64,000 bases of DNA, from NCBI RefSeq assembly GCF_002917095.1, contig NZ_PQGA01000005.1:248001-312000 (forward strand). The letters are read 5' to 3'. A model generated the notes under the pieces. It was not told the DNA's origin. It ran no database searches and saw only the letters and a list, made by a program, of their open reading frames with translations. Both the position numbers and the translations under genes were made by a program. This DNA comes from Paraburkholderia eburnea (lineage in GTDB: Bacteria > Pseudomonadota > Gammaproteobacteria > Burkholderiales > Burkholderiaceae). Below, one piece after another: positions 35,301 through 43,824 of the stretch. The first letter of the stretch is position 1, and every line of letters begins with the position of its first letter.

Positions 35301-36518
35301 TTAACCGCGTGCCGGCGAGGTATCGCGCACGTCGGCCGGTTGGCTCGCCATCTGCAGATGCAGGCGCTTGCCCGTGTACGGCGAATTGGCGCGCACGACG
35401 TCCATGTTCAGCTCGACGCCCAGACCCGGCGCCTTCGAGGGAATGATGTAGCCCTCTTCCCACTGGATCGGCTGCTTGAGGACTTCCGCGTGAAAACCGC
35501 CCCACGTGCCGATGCTTTCCTGAATCAGGAAGTTCGGCGTGCAGGCCGCGAGCTGGATGCTCGCTGCCGCGCCGACCGGCCCGTTGTAGAGATGCGGCGC
35601 GATCTGCGCGTAATAGACCTCGGCGAGCGTGGCCACTTTCTTCGCTTCGAGCAGACCGCCCACGCGCGCGACGTTGAGCTGGATGATCGACGCCGCGCCC
35701 GCTTCGAGCAGCTTGTGGAATTCGTATTTCGTGGTCAGGCGCTCGCCCGCCGAAATCGGAATGCTGGTGTGGCGCGCAACTTCGGCCATGGCGTCGGGCT
35801 GGCCCGGCGGCACCGGCTCTTCGAACCAGAGCGGGTCGTATTTTTCGAGGCGCTTCGCAAGACGGATCGCCGACGACGGCACCATCTGCCCATGCGTGCC
35901 GAACAGAATATCGGCCTTGTTGCCCACGGCTTCGCGCACCTTGCGGCAGAACGTTTCGCAGCGGTCGAGCACTTCCAGCGAAAGCTGATGGCCCGAATAC
36001 GCCGTGTACGGCCCCGCCGGATCGAACTTCACGGCGGTGAAGCCTTGCTTGACGTTCTGCGCGGCGCATTCGGCGGCCAGATCGGCGTCGTCGTAATCGT
36101 ACTCGCCCTTGGTATTCTTCGGATAAAGATAGGTGTACGAACGTAGTCGATCGTTCACCATGCCACCGAGCAGTTCATACACCGGCTTGTCCGCTGCCTT
36201 GCCGATGATGTCCCAGCAGGCCATTTCCAGGCCGCTGACGATGCCCATCATCGTGAGATCGGGGCGCTGGGTGAAGCCGCTCGAATACGCTTCGCGCCAC
36301 AGGCGCTCGACATGATGCGGATCGCGGTCGAGCAGATAGCGCGAGAACGCATCTTCGATGGCCGGCACCATCACGTCCGGATGGAAGGTAGCCGCGTAGA
36401 TTTCACCGACGCCCTGGATACCGCAATCGGTTTGAAGCGTAACGAAGATCCAGTACATACCGCCGAGGTGCGGGGGAGGCACCGCGACGACGTGGGTTTG
36501 CATTGCAACGACTTTCAT
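35301..36518 (-). CDS. Enolase-superfamily dehydratase/cycloisomerase-like protein with altered metal site
   Basis: 405 residues from ATG 36518, 13 bp after the MFS stop. Barrel motifs are GLEMACWDIIGKAADKPVYE, KFDPAGPY with K164, LWFEEPVPP (E233/E234), SAGERLTT with E259, and QIAPHLYNGP with His309. At the first metal ligand, where galactonate-dehydratase relatives have Asp in a DxHG context, this protein has G207 in LFGTHGQ. I recall this GTHGQ form from a group that includes 3,6-anhydro-L-galactonate cycloisomerase, but that is memory and not a test. It is a probable acid-sugar enzyme in an operon with an aldehyde dehydrogenase, an MFS carrier and a GMC oxidoreductase. Confidence 0.92.
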   Translation of the reverse strand: MKVVAMQTHVVAVPPPHLGGMYWIFVTLQTDCGIQGVGEIYAATFHPDVMVPAIEDAFSRYLLDRDPHHVERLWREAYSSGFTQRPDLTMMGIVSGLEMACWDIIGKAADKPVYELLGGMVNDRLRSYTYLYPKNTKGEYDYDDADLAAECAAQNVKQGFTAVKFDPAGPYTAYSGHQLSLEVLDRCETFCRKVREAVGNKADILFGTHGQMVPSSAIRLAKRLEKYDPLWFEEPVPPGQPDAMAEVARHTSIPISAGERLTTKYEFHKLLEAGAASIIQLNVARVGGLLEAKKVATLAEVYYAQIAPHLYNGPVGAAASIQLAACTPNFLIQESIGTWGGFHAEVLKQPIQWEEGYIIPSKAPGLGVELNMDVVRANSPYTGKRLHLQMASQPADVRDTSPARG

Positions 36519-36531
36519 AATTCGAGCGTAT

Positions 36532-37884
36532 TCAGGCAGGTTGTGAATGGGACATGCGCTTGAGCACGAGCGCGGCGATGCCGCCGATCGCACCAATGGC
36601 CGCCACATAGGCGAAATAGAACTGATAGCCGAGCATGCCTGCGTAGTGCTCCGTGATATAGCCATTCAGGAGCGGCAGGAAAATATCCGACGAATAACCG
36701 ATCAGGGAAACAAGGCCGATGGCCAGGCCCGTAATGCGCATGGGAATCGCGCAGTAATCGAGCAACGTCCAGTAGAGGCCGCGAATCGCGTACGTCATCA
36801 GGCCGATAAAGAGCACGACCGCGCCGAGCAGCGCCATATTGCGCAGCGAAGGCAAGACGATCAGACCGATCAGGCCCGCGACCGCCAGGAACATCGCCCA
36901 GATCAGCACGCGCAGATTCGACAGGCGGTCGCCCAGATAGCCGCCGCCGATGCCGCCGAGCGGGCGCATCCACAGCTTGAGCGTCGTGACCATGCCGGCC
37001 GCCACGACCGTCATATGCATCTCGCCCTGTTGCAGATAGGCGGAGAAGCTATAGGTCGCCCAGAAGATCTGATAGCCGCAGAACACCACCGCCGCCACGA
37101 GCCAAAGTTGCGGAATCCTGGCGAGTGTCGAGAGATCGCGCCAGAGCGCGCCGCTTGCCTGCGCTTTTGCCGCATCGGCGTCGCCTTGCGCATCGGCAAC
37201 CTGAACGGGCGCGGCGTCCTTGAAGAAGCTCATCAGCGCGCCAATGCCGATACACGTGAAGGAATACAAAAAGATCACGTGCCGCAGACCCGCTGCTTCG
37301 CCACGGCCCGAGCCGGTTGCGGCCGCGAACAGCGCGAGCGCGACGGTGGCGAGCAAGGCTTCGACAAGACCACGGCCGCCATCGAGCAGACCGAAGAAGC
37401 GGCCCTGCTCGTTCGCACCCGCGATCATGCGCACGCGCTTGAGCACCGAAGCCCAGAACGTCAGGCCCGTCGTCAGGCCCCAGCAGCAGAAGATCACGAG
37501 CAGCACATGAAACGAAGGCGCCGTCGAATACCAGAGCCCCAGCGCGCCCGTGCCGATCAGCGAGAAGCAGATCAAGAGGCGCGGCGCAACGCGGTCGGCG
37601 AGCCAGCCGCTCGGCAGATAGGACAGAAAGAAGATGATGCCGAGCACCGAATAAAGGTAGCCCAGTTGCGCGTTGTCGATGTGGAACACATCGAGCATCG
37701 TGGTCTGATAGACCTGGCGCAGATAGAGAATCGGGTAGATGGCGCCCGCGGCCAGCACGAGCAGCAGCAGTTGGCCGTAGCGCTGCATCCTGCCTGACGT
37801 GGTGGGAATGGACGAGGCGTCGGCGCGCGGCGAGGCCGCCGGCGCGATGGGTTTCGCGATGGACTTCTGCAAGATTGTCTCCAT
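36532..37884 (-). CDS. MFS transporter of the aldehyde dehydrogenase/dehydratase operon
   Basis: 450 residues with about 12 membrane segments. It begins with a 35-residue polar N-terminus, then YGQLLLLVLAAGAIYPILYL, the loop SGWLADRVAPRLLICF in the MFS signature place, and a central Ala/Asp-rich cytoplasmic loop (VADAQGDADAAKAQAS). Segments near KLWMRPLGGIGGGYLGDRLS show the second half. The family assignment beyond MFS is not secure. It is followed 13 bp later by the enolase-type gene and preceded 132 bp by the aldehyde dehydrogenase gene, so it should carry the substrate of that pathway. Confidence 0.9.
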   Translation of the reverse strand: METILQKSIAKPIAPAASPRADASSIPTTSGRMQRYGQLLLLVLAAGAIYPILYLRQVYQTTMLDVFHIDNAQLGYLYSVLGIIFFLSYLPSGWLADRVAPRLLICFSLIGTGALGLWYSTAPSFHVLLVIFCCWGLTTGLTFWASVLKRVRMIAGANEQGRFFGLLDGGRGLVEALLATVALALFAAATGSGRGEAAGLRHVIFLYSFTCIGIGALMSFFKDAAPVQVADAQGDADAAKAQASGALWRDLSTLARIPQLWLVAAVVFCGYQIFWATYSFSAYLQQGEMHMTVVAAGMVTTLKLWMRPLGGIGGGYLGDRLSNLRVLIWAMFLAVAGLIGLIVLPSLRNMALLGAVVLFIGLMTYAIRGLYWTLLDYCAIPMRITGLAIGLVSLIGYSSDIFLPLLNGYITEHYAGMLGYQFYFAYVAAIGAIGGIAALVLKRMSHSQPA

Positions 37885-37998
37885 ACCGCAGACTCGCTTA
37901 CAGTCTCACCCGGCGGGCGTGATGCAGCGGTCGGCGTTTCTTCAAGCGGGCATCCGTTTGCGGCGGACGCCCTTTACCTATTCGCTCAGCTATCCGAA

Positions 37999-38009
37999 CG
38001 AATTAATCG
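37999..38009. promoter_or_regulatory. CGATTAATTCG element upstream of the MFS gene
   Basis: CGAATTAATCG on the plus strand, CGATTAATTCG on the minus. Its 9-mer CGATTAATT recurs at 39517-39525 upstream of the aldehyde dehydrogenase, so both transcription units carry it. Possible shared operator; unproven. Confidence 0.35.
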
Positions 38010-38016
38010 GGTCTTT

Positions 38017-39438
38017 CTAGAACGGCATCACGACGAGACGTGTCTGCGTGAATTCGAGCATGCCGTGCTTGCCGTCGTCGCCGCCCAGGCCCGAACGCTT
38101 CCAGCCCGCGTGATAGCCCTGATAGGGGTCCGCCGGCGTGCGGTTGACGTACAGCTCGCCCGCCTCGATCTCGTTGGCGACGCGCATCGCGGAACGGTAG
38201 CGCTCCGTATAAAGCACCGACGACAAACCAAACTGATGATCGTTGGCCATGCGCAGCGCGTCGTCGAGCGTCTCGTAGGACAGGACCGGCAGGACCGGCC
38301 CGAAGATCTCTTCCTGCACGATCTCCATGTCCTGACGGCACGCGCTCAGGAGCGTGGGCGGATAGAAGTGGCCCGCGCCTTCGGGCAGATAACCGCCCGT
38401 TTCGACCTTGGCGCCGTCGGCCACGGCGCGTTCGACCATCGCATGGATCGAGGCGCGTGCCTGCTCGCTGATGAGCGGGCCCATGTGCGCGGCGTCCACG
38501 GCGCGGTCGCCGAAGCTCACGGCCTTCATCTTGTCGCGCAGCAATTCAACGAAGCGCGCATGTACCGAAGCCTGCACGTAGACACGCTCGATGGCCGTGC
38601 AGAGCTGACCGCAATGCGTGGTCTTGGAGCGCGCGATGGCCGTGGCGGCCGCTTCGAGATCGGCGTCGGCTTCGATGATGGCCGGCGTCTTGCCACCCAG
38701 TTCGAGCGACGGCCGTGCGATGTTTTCCTTGCAGTAATCGAGCACCTTGCGGCCCGCGCCGACGCTGCCCGTAAGCGAGATCATGCCCACGTCGCGATGC
38801 GTGCAGAGCACCGCCGCCGTGTCGTGATCCATCGCCAGCACGTTGAAGAGACCCGGCGGCAATTGCGCGTCCTGCGCGGCGCGCGCCACTTCGAACGCGG
38901 AGCACGGCGTATTGTTGCTGGGCCGCGCGACCACGGCATTGCCCGTGATGAGGGCGGGCGCGATTTTGCGCAGCAACGAATAGATCGGGAAATTGAACGG
39001 AATCAGGCAGGCCGCGACGCCAATGGGCTCGCGCATCAGGATCAGATTCTCGTTGGCGCTGTCGCTCGGGATCACCTCGCCTTCGATGCGGCGTGCCCAT
39101 TGCGCGTGATAGCGCAGGATTTCGGCGGCGTAATGCGCTTCGGACGTGGCGTCCGCGACGCTCTTGCCGGATTCGGCCGCCAGTACCGTGCCGATCACCG
39201 GCGAGCGGGCATCGATGGCATCGGCGAAGCGGGCGAGGATCGCGCCGCGCTCCGCCGCGGGCAGACGGCGCCAGCGACGTTGCGCCGTGGCCGCAGCCTC
39301 GACGGCGCGGATCGCGTCGGCGGCGCTTGCGGCGCTCACGTGGCCGATCAGCTCGGCCGTCGCCGGGTTATGGACGGCGATGCGCGGCGCGTCCGTTTCG
39401 AAGAATGTCCCGTTAATGAAATTGTAATCTGATCGCAT
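38017..39438 (-). CDS. Aldehyde dehydrogenase (lactaldehyde/glycolaldehyde type)
   Basis: 473 residues from ATG 39438; the in-frame extension to 39513 is not family-like. Motifs are REPIGVAACLIPFNFPIYSL, VVARPSNNTPCSAFEVA, SLTGSVGAGRKVLDYC, the general base in LELGGKTPAIIEADADLE, and catalytic Cys in THCGQLCTAIERVYV, then QEEIFGPVLPVLSYETLDDA. The N-terminal FINGTFFET and the overall look match AldA-type lactaldehyde dehydrogenases, which oxidise small hydroxyaldehydes with NAD. It is the first gene of the leftward operon that continues with the MFS carrier, the enolase-type enzyme and the GMC oxidoreductase. Confidence 0.94.
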   Translation of the reverse strand: MRSDYNFINGTFFETDAPRIAVHNPATAELIGHVSAASAADAIRAVEAAATAQRRWRRLPAAERGAILARFADAIDARSPVIGTVLAAESGKSVADATSEAHYAAEILRYHAQWARRIEGEVIPSDSANENLILMREPIGVAACLIPFNFPIYSLLRKIAPALITGNAVVARPSNNTPCSAFEVARAAQDAQLPPGLFNVLAMDHDTAAVLCTHRDVGMISLTGSVGAGRKVLDYCKENIARPSLELGGKTPAIIEADADLEAAATAIARSKTTHCGQLCTAIERVYVQASVHARFVELLRDKMKAVSFGDRAVDAAHMGPLISEQARASIHAMVERAVADGAKVETGGYLPEGAGHFYPPTLLSACRQDMEIVQEEIFGPVLPVLSYETLDDALRMANDHQFGLSSVLYTERYRSAMRVANEIEAGELYVNRTPADPYQGYHAGWKRSGLGGDDGKHGMLEFTQTRLVVMPF

Positions 39439-39839
39439 GATGTGATGCCTGATTGTGTCCGGAGCGTCGCCTCCAGGTTGGGCGCAGTATCCCGCCGTCA
39501 CGGAATGGCTCACAAACGATTAATTGTCGAGGGAAGCGTGCGGAAAACTCATGCTTCCCTCAGGCCCGCCCGACAAGGGTTTCAGCCCTTACCGGCGGCA
39601 AGGTTGCGCAACATTTCGCGCGGCCGCACGGCGCCTGCGCTCCGGCACTCGTATACCCGCGAAAGGGCTCGTAAGGCTTCCGGTAAAGCGCCCCTTTGAT
39701 TGTTGCTTCATGGCGCACCGCGAGACGCGAAGATTCGATGCGCCGCCACGGAATCCGCTTTCGGGCAGCGCACCACGGGGGCGGCCGCTGCGACGGCGCG
39801 CGCCCTCCTCTTCGTTTCATTGTGCCAAGGAGGCCCCAC
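39439..39839. other. Intergenic control region upstream of the aldehyde dehydrogenase operon
   Basis: About 400 bp with no gene I can support on either strand. It holds a second CGATTAATT element at 39517-39525 and a 12 bp hairpin at 39529-39561 (separate entry). The 39600-39820 part is GC-rich and unremarkable. The promoter of the aldehyde dehydrogenase operon should lie between about 39440 and 39530. Confidence 0.5.
39529..39561. promoter_or_regulatory. 12 bp inverted repeat about 90 bp upstream of the aldehyde dehydrogenase
   Basis: GAGGGAAGCGTG (39529-39540) and CATGCTTCCCTC (39550-39561) pair with a single G-T around a 9 base loop. No T-run follows on either strand, so it is more like an operator or an RNA structure than a terminator. 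Confidence 0.5.
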
Positions 39840-40022
39840 ATGACCAGTTCCATCGGTTCCAGCAACCTCACCCGTCCTTCCTCGCCCGAACCGCTTGCGA
39901 ACAATCGCGGCACCAAATCGAGCGGCCTGCAGCAACCGGGCGGCAATTCGTCAGCCAAACCCAAAACCGTGCAACCGACTCCGGTCGGCCCGCTCGGCCA
40001 CACCATCAACACCACTGCATGA
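39840..40022 (+). CDS. Small hydrophilic hypothetical protein (60 aa)
   Basis: 60 residues from ATG 39840 with an excellent AAGGAGG 6 bases upstream. The protein is Ser/Pro/Asn/Gly-rich (TSSIGSSNLTRPSSPEPL, then QQPGGNSSAKPKTVQ), with no hydrophobic segment, so it is probably disordered and cytoplasmic. No family was recognised. Its stop overlaps the ATG of the next gene (ATGA), suggesting coupled translation with the lipoprotein gene. Confidence 0.7.
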   Translation: MTSSIGSSNLTRPSSPEPLANNRGTKSSGLQQPGGNSSAKPKTVQPTPVGPLGHTINTTA

Positions 40023-40264
40023 CCGCTTCATCGACTGTCGTGTCGTACTCCCAGGTAATGTCCAGGCTGACCGCCATGCAACTTTCCAATGGCTTTGCGC
40101 GCACCGCGTCAGCCCTTTTGCTCGCCAGCATCACGCTGCCGCTCGACGGCTGCGCGGTCGTGGCATTCCCCTGCCGCGTCGTCTCGGCAACGCTGAAGGT
40201 CGTGCCCGTCGTCGGTCATCCGGCGGCGATCCCGTTCGACGCGTGCGCGGCGGCAGTCGATTAA
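40019..40264 (+). CDS. Small lipoprotein of the DUF6726-like type
   Basis: 81 residues if ATG 40019 is used, overlapping the previous stop by ATGA. ATG 40061 and ATG 40076 are shorter alternatives, the latter with AGG 9 bases upstream. A hydrophobic segment ends at the lipobox LDGC, then AVVAFPCRVVSATLKVVPVV and GHPAAIPFDACAAAVD. The combination FPCRV, KVVPVVGH and PFDACA is a small conserved proteobacterial lipoprotein pattern that I associate with DUF6726. Two Cys in the mature part could form a disulfide. It is anchored in the envelope; function unknown. Confidence 0.75.
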   Translation: MTASSTVVSYSQVMSRLTAMQLSNGFARTASALLLASITLPLDGCAVVAFPCRVVSATLKVVPVVGHPAAIPFDACAAAVD

Positions 40265-40277
40265 GCGGAGCGGCATC

Positions 40278-41090
40278 ATGAAACGGGCGTCGTGGATTGT
40301 CTTCACGTCAGGAGCTATCGGCGCGTTCTGCGCCAGCATGCTCACCATGCCGGCGTGTGCCGGGGCAGTGGGCACCGCGGCGTCCGTTACTGCGCCCGCC
40401 ACATCGCAAAACATGCACAAGGCCGAGCTTGAGCAAGCCCAGCAAAAGCCGGCGAATCCGCTGCCATCGCATACGGCGTCACCTGCGCCGGCGCAACATC
40501 GTGCGACGGCCGCGCGCACACGTACCACCGTGCAGAACGATACGCCGTTCTCGTTTCGCGGCATCTCGCTAGGCATCACGCTGAGCGCGCTGCGCGAGGC
40601 GAACATGATCCGCGCGACGCCGCACGAGAGCACGCTGGTTTGCGAAACCGACGTGGCGGGCGGCGACATCGGCATGATGCTCAAGAGCTATGCCAGCCCC
40701 ACCATTGCCTGCCGCTGGGCGCACCGCACCTCGAATGGCTGGGCGCCGTCGCTCGCGGTCGTGGCCGGCGCGCCTGCCGTCGATCATGTGCTGCGCTTCG
40801 CGCACGATGCGCCCAGCGACCCGCTGCGGCTCAATGAAATGTCCTTCGTGGTGGACAACATGACGGCGTTCGATCTGCGCGATCTGTTCGCGGCGCGCTA
40901 TGGCAAGCCGCACATGCGCGGCACCCAAGACGTGCCGCTGCTCGTATGGGACAACGCCTCAAGCACGATCACGATCTGCGTGCTGCCCGACGGCGGACGC
41001 GCCACGCTCACCTATCTGCTGAAACCACCCAGCCCGCGCCCCAAGGGCTTCGAGCGCGCGTTGAAGGTCAGCCAGTTCGACGAAGGCTGA
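40278..41090 (+). CDS. Exported hypothetical protein (270 aa)
   Basis: 270 residues, starting with a signal peptide (GAIGAFCASMLTMPACAGA). A Pro/Ala/Gln linker to about 95 leads to a globular C-terminal domain with FRGISLGITLSALREANMIR, CETDVAGGDIGMMLKS, RWAHRTSNGWAPSLAVVAG and SFVVDNMTAFDLRDLFAARY, ending TYLLKPPSPRP. The conserved-looking core suggests a periplasmic binding or adaptor domain, but I recognise no family. GGAG lies 8 bases before ATG 40278. It is 13 bp after the small lipoprotein and probably in the same transcript. Confidence 0.8.
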   Translation: MKRASWIVFTSGAIGAFCASMLTMPACAGAVGTAASVTAPATSQNMHKAELEQAQQKPANPLPSHTASPAPAQHRATAARTRTTVQNDTPFSFRGISLGITLSALREANMIRATPHESTLVCETDVAGGDIGMMLKSYASPTIACRWAHRTSNGWAPSLAVVAGAPAVDHVLRFAHDAPSDPLRLNEMSFVVDNMTAFDLRDLFAARYGKPHMRGTQDVPLLVWDNASSTITICVLPDGGRATLTYLLKPPSPRPKGFERALKVSQFDEG

Positions 41091-41214
41091 CCCGTCAGGC
41101 CGACAAACCGAGCTCGCCACCACGCGTATCCAGACGATAATGATGAATTCCTCCCACACTCGCCCCCTTCCAGTTACATCGGATTCCTTATCTTTTGTTA
41201 AGACCGGGAAGACC

Positions 41215-41886
41215 GTGAAATATTCTCTGTCTTGCGCGCTCGCAAGCGCCGCGTTTGCCCTGTCGCTCGCGGGCTGTTCCACGCCCGATTCGATTGTCGA
41301 TACCCCGATGTCGCCGCCGCTCGCCGAAGCACCGCTCAACGTCAACACGAGCGGCTCGATCTATCAGGCCGGCACGTCCATCGCACTCTACGAAACACCG
41401 CGCGCCCAGCACATCGGCGAAGTGCTGACGATCCGGCTGTCCGAAACCTATACCGGCAACGACACCGCCTCCGCCGCCGCCAAGCGTTCGAGCGACATTA
41501 CGGCCACCGCGGCGGATCAATCGACCGGCACGGCGGCGCGTCTCGCGCGCCTTTTCAATATCGGCTCCGCTTCGACCAGTTTCGACGGCAGCGGCAGCCA
41601 TACGCTTTCGAGCGGCATGAACGGCACGCTGGCCGTGACCATCATCAGCAAAACGCCCACGGGCAATCTCGTGGTGTCCGGCGAAAAGATCATTGCCATG
41701 AGCGGCGAGCACCAGCGTCTGCGCCTGTCGGGCATCGTGAATCCCAACGATGTCGAAGCCGACAACTACGTGGATTCCGGCAAGATCGCCAATGCCCGCA
41801 TCGAGGAAGTCGGCCATGGCATGCTCAACGACGCCACGACCGTGGGCTGGCTGCAGCGCATGTTCCTGAGCGTGCTGACATTCTGA
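41215..41886 (+). CDS. flgH: FlgH-like lipoprotein (flagellar L-ring family, outside any flagellar cluster)
   Basis: 223 residues from GTG 41215; ATG 41140 is an alternative without a site. Signal peptide with lipobox SLAGCST. Strong FlgH blocks are GSIYQAGTSIALYETPRAQH, IGEVLTIRLSETYTGNDTAS, MNGTLAVTIISKTPTGNLVV, SGEKIIAMSGEHQRLRLSGI and VNPNDVEADNYVDSGKIANA, then RIEEVGHGMLNDATTVGWLQ. FlgH forms the outer-membrane ring of the flagellum. No flgI, flgG or other flagellar gene is within this window, so it is either a displaced single copy or a second copy used for something else. A strong terminator follows. Confidence 0.88.
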   Translation: MKYSLSCALASAAFALSLAGCSTPDSIVDTPMSPPLAEAPLNVNTSGSIYQAGTSIALYETPRAQHIGEVLTIRLSETYTGNDTASAAAKRSSDITATAADQSTGTAARLARLFNIGSASTSFDGSGSHTLSSGMNGTLAVTIISKTPTGNLVVSGEKIIAMSGEHQRLRLSGIVNPNDVEADNYVDSGKIANARIEEVGHGMLNDATTVGWLQRMFLSVLTF

Positions 41887-41911
41887 GTTATTGCCAATTC
41901 TGAACAGGCGT

Positions 41912-41950
41912 AAAAAAGGGCGGATCGCTTACCACAGCGAACCGCCCTTT
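41912..41950. terminator. Bidirectional rho-independent terminator
   Basis: AAAGGGCGG plus TCGCT (41915-41929) pair with AGCGA plus CCGCCCTTT (41936-41950), with a single A-A mismatch and a 6 base loop. There are A-runs before and T-rich sequence after. It lies between the convergent FlgH-like and response regulator genes and serves both strands. Confidence 0.85.
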
Positions 41951-41954
41951 CTTC

Positions 41955-42731
41955 TTATTCGTCTTCTATCTTCACGTCGTTTTTATATTCGCCTTTATAT
42001 TCGCTGTAGCGCTCCGCCACGCCCACTTCCCCATCGGGCACGAATACATAGCCGTGGCCCCAAACGGTTTGCAGATAGCGAGGCTCGGACGGATCGGTTT
42101 CGATCAGACGGCGCAGACGCCAGATCGCCACATCCAGACTGCGATTACGATATCGCCCTGCTTCGCCATAGACGATCTCGATGATTTGCTCGCGCGAGAG
42201 AATCGTCATCGCGTGATTCACAAACAGCTTCAGAAACGCGAATTCGCTCGAACGCAGCGGAATGCGCTCCTCGTCGCGATAGAGTTCGCGCGAGCGGAAG
42301 TCCAGCTCGAACGGACCGAAGCTGAACGACGCGCGGCTTTCCGGCGCGCCCGTCGCGCTCGCTACGCTGCGCCGACGCATCACCGTGCGGATACGCGCAG
42401 CCAGCTCGCCCGGATCGAAGGGCTTGCCCACGTAGTCGTCGGCGCCGAATTCCAGCCCCAGCACGCGATCGATCACTTCGTTGCGCGCGGTCAGCAGGAT
42501 CACAGGCAGATCGTCGCCGCTCGCACGCAGCTCGCGCAAGGCACTGATGCCATCGACCTCCGGCATCATGATGTCGAGCACGACCACCTGAGGCCGCTCG
42601 GAACGAAGCTTGTTTTGCAGGGCGCGCGCCGACGGCAGCGCGGTGACGCTGAAGCCGCGCATCTGGAGATACTCGGCGGTGACGTCGCGCACGACAGGAT
42701 CGTCGTCGACGAGGAATACGTTATTGGTCAT
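41955..42731 (-). CDS. OmpR-type response regulator (no adjacent kinase)
   Basis: 258 residues from ATG 42731. The longer frame to 42800 is rejected because TNNVFLVDDDPVVRDV is the usual start. Receiver: acidic pocket VDDDP, phosphoacceptor Asp in VVVLDIMMPEVDG, Thr in VILLTARNE, Lys in GADDYVGKPFDP. The winged helix has ELDFRSRELYRDEERIPL, EIVYGEAGRYRNRSLDVAIW and YLQTVWGHGYVFVP. It is a paralogue of the regulator at 44732, which has a kinase beside it, so the kinase at 45481 may serve both. It follows the hypothetical lipoprotein gene by 82 bp. Confidence 0.93.
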   Translation of the reverse strand: MTNNVFLVDDDPVVRDVTAEYLQMRGFSVTALPSARALQNKLRSERPQVVVLDIMMPEVDGISALRELRASGDDLPVILLTARNEVIDRVLGLEFGADDYVGKPFDPGELAARIRTVMRRRSVASATGAPESRASFSFGPFELDFRSRELYRDEERIPLRSSEFAFLKLFVNHAMTILSREQIIEIVYGEAGRYRNRSLDVAIWRLRRLIETDPSEPRYLQTVWGHGYVFVPDGEVGVAERYSEYKGEYKNDVKIEDE

Positions 42732-42813
42732 GCGCAAATCGTAAGGGACACGCCACGCGTGGCAAAGACCCCTTACCTTCCCATTCCTTTCCTGAAACAT
42801 GCGGCGAGAAAGA

Positions 42814-43386
42814 TTACTGGCCGCTCGAAGCTTGCTCGAATGTGCTCGCGAGGCGCGTCTGATCCACCACCATGCTATCGATCAGGCCCTGAAGCTTCAC
42901 GGTCGCGCTGGAATAGCGGTCCGTGCTCAAGCCGTGCACCTCGTAGCGCGCCGTCACGGCGATACGGTTATCCAGGAAGATCGTCATATTGATGGTCGAG
43001 AGATACGCCTTGCTATCGTCGCTAAAGGTCGGGCGGCCAAACTCGATCGATGCGTTATAGACCAGCCGGCCAGCGCAATTCGCGGGCTCCGTGCCGGGAC
43101 TATAAAGGTCCGAGCGCACGCCGCGCTGCGCAAGCGCGTATTGAAGCGACGGCACGAAATCGGCAGCCGTCACCATCGGATTGATCTCTATGCAGACATC
43201 GGTGAGATTCACAGGCCGTCCCGTCACGAATTTTGGCGACGCGTAATTCGAGGCGACCGCATAACCGGCCTGGATCACCGAACCTGTGGCGTCGGCGGCC
43301 GTGATCAGCGTCCACGCGCAGCCGTTGAGTGCGAGCGGCGCGGCAAGCGCCGCTGCGCAAAGTGAGGAGCGGATAACGTTGAGCAT
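42814..43386 (-). CDS. Hypothetical lipoprotein (190 aa)
   Basis: 190 residues. N-terminal signal with lipobox LNGCAWT (Cys23). The body has VNLTDVCIEINPMVTAADFV, PSLQYALAQRGVRSDLYSPG, LVYNASIEFGRPTF and ARYEVHGLSTDRYSSATVKL. The pattern of a VCI strand, a paired helix and a C-terminal strand resembles small lipoproteins of the Sbal_3080 kind, but this is a weak resemblance. Envelope-anchored; function unknown. No clear ribosome site precedes ATG 43386. It lies upstream of the response regulator in the same orientation. Confidence 0.7.
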   Translation of the reverse strand: MLNVIRSSLCAAALAAPLALNGCAWTLITAADATGSVIQAGYAVASNYASPKFVTGRPVNLTDVCIEINPMVTAADFVPSLQYALAQRGVRSDLYSPGTEPANCAGRLVYNASIEFGRPTFSDDSKAYLSTINMTIFLDNRIAVTARYEVHGLSTDRYSSATVKLQGLIDSMVVDQTRLASTFEQASSGQ

Positions 43387-43824
43387 GGCGGCAGAGGCGG
43401 AACGCGTCGATGGGCTGCACGGCGCGCGATGATGTCGATTCGCGTCAATTCACGTCGATTCACATCAATACGTTGCGCGGGCGGCAGGTCTCGACATGCA
43501 TCATCGCGGCAAAGCGCGATGAGCGATGGCGCAGATATCGGCCAGTATTGAAGGTGGCTTTCCAGTTATTCGCAAATCCCCCTTCAAGTAAGCACTTTTA
43601 TAGCGCACTTGCCTTGAATCCAGTCCTGGCTGCAAATCGCGCGCGCCCTCTTACCGCTCGTACCCGATTTGAAACGATTCGTAAGCGATCCAGCAATCGC
43701 CCCGTTGAGCAACGCTTTGTGTTGAGGACGCTGCGCTATCGTTTTCCTTGCGGCGCAGTGCGCCGTGGCGACGCCGGACGAGCCGCCTGTCATTCCCTGC
43801 CATTTCAACATCATCGTGTCCGCC
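43387..43824. other. Divergent intergenic region between two envelope genes
   Basis: About 440 bp between the lipoprotein gene (leftward) and the LprI-like gene (rightward). No gene is supported. The part around 43560-43700 is AT-richer and could hold promoters. No clear hexamer pair or operator was fixed. Confidence 0.45.

Noticed and set aside
33575..35446. 623-codon plus-strand frame across the GMC oxidoreductase
   Set aside because: Antisense to a gene with complete GMC signatures; no own motifs or ribosome site.
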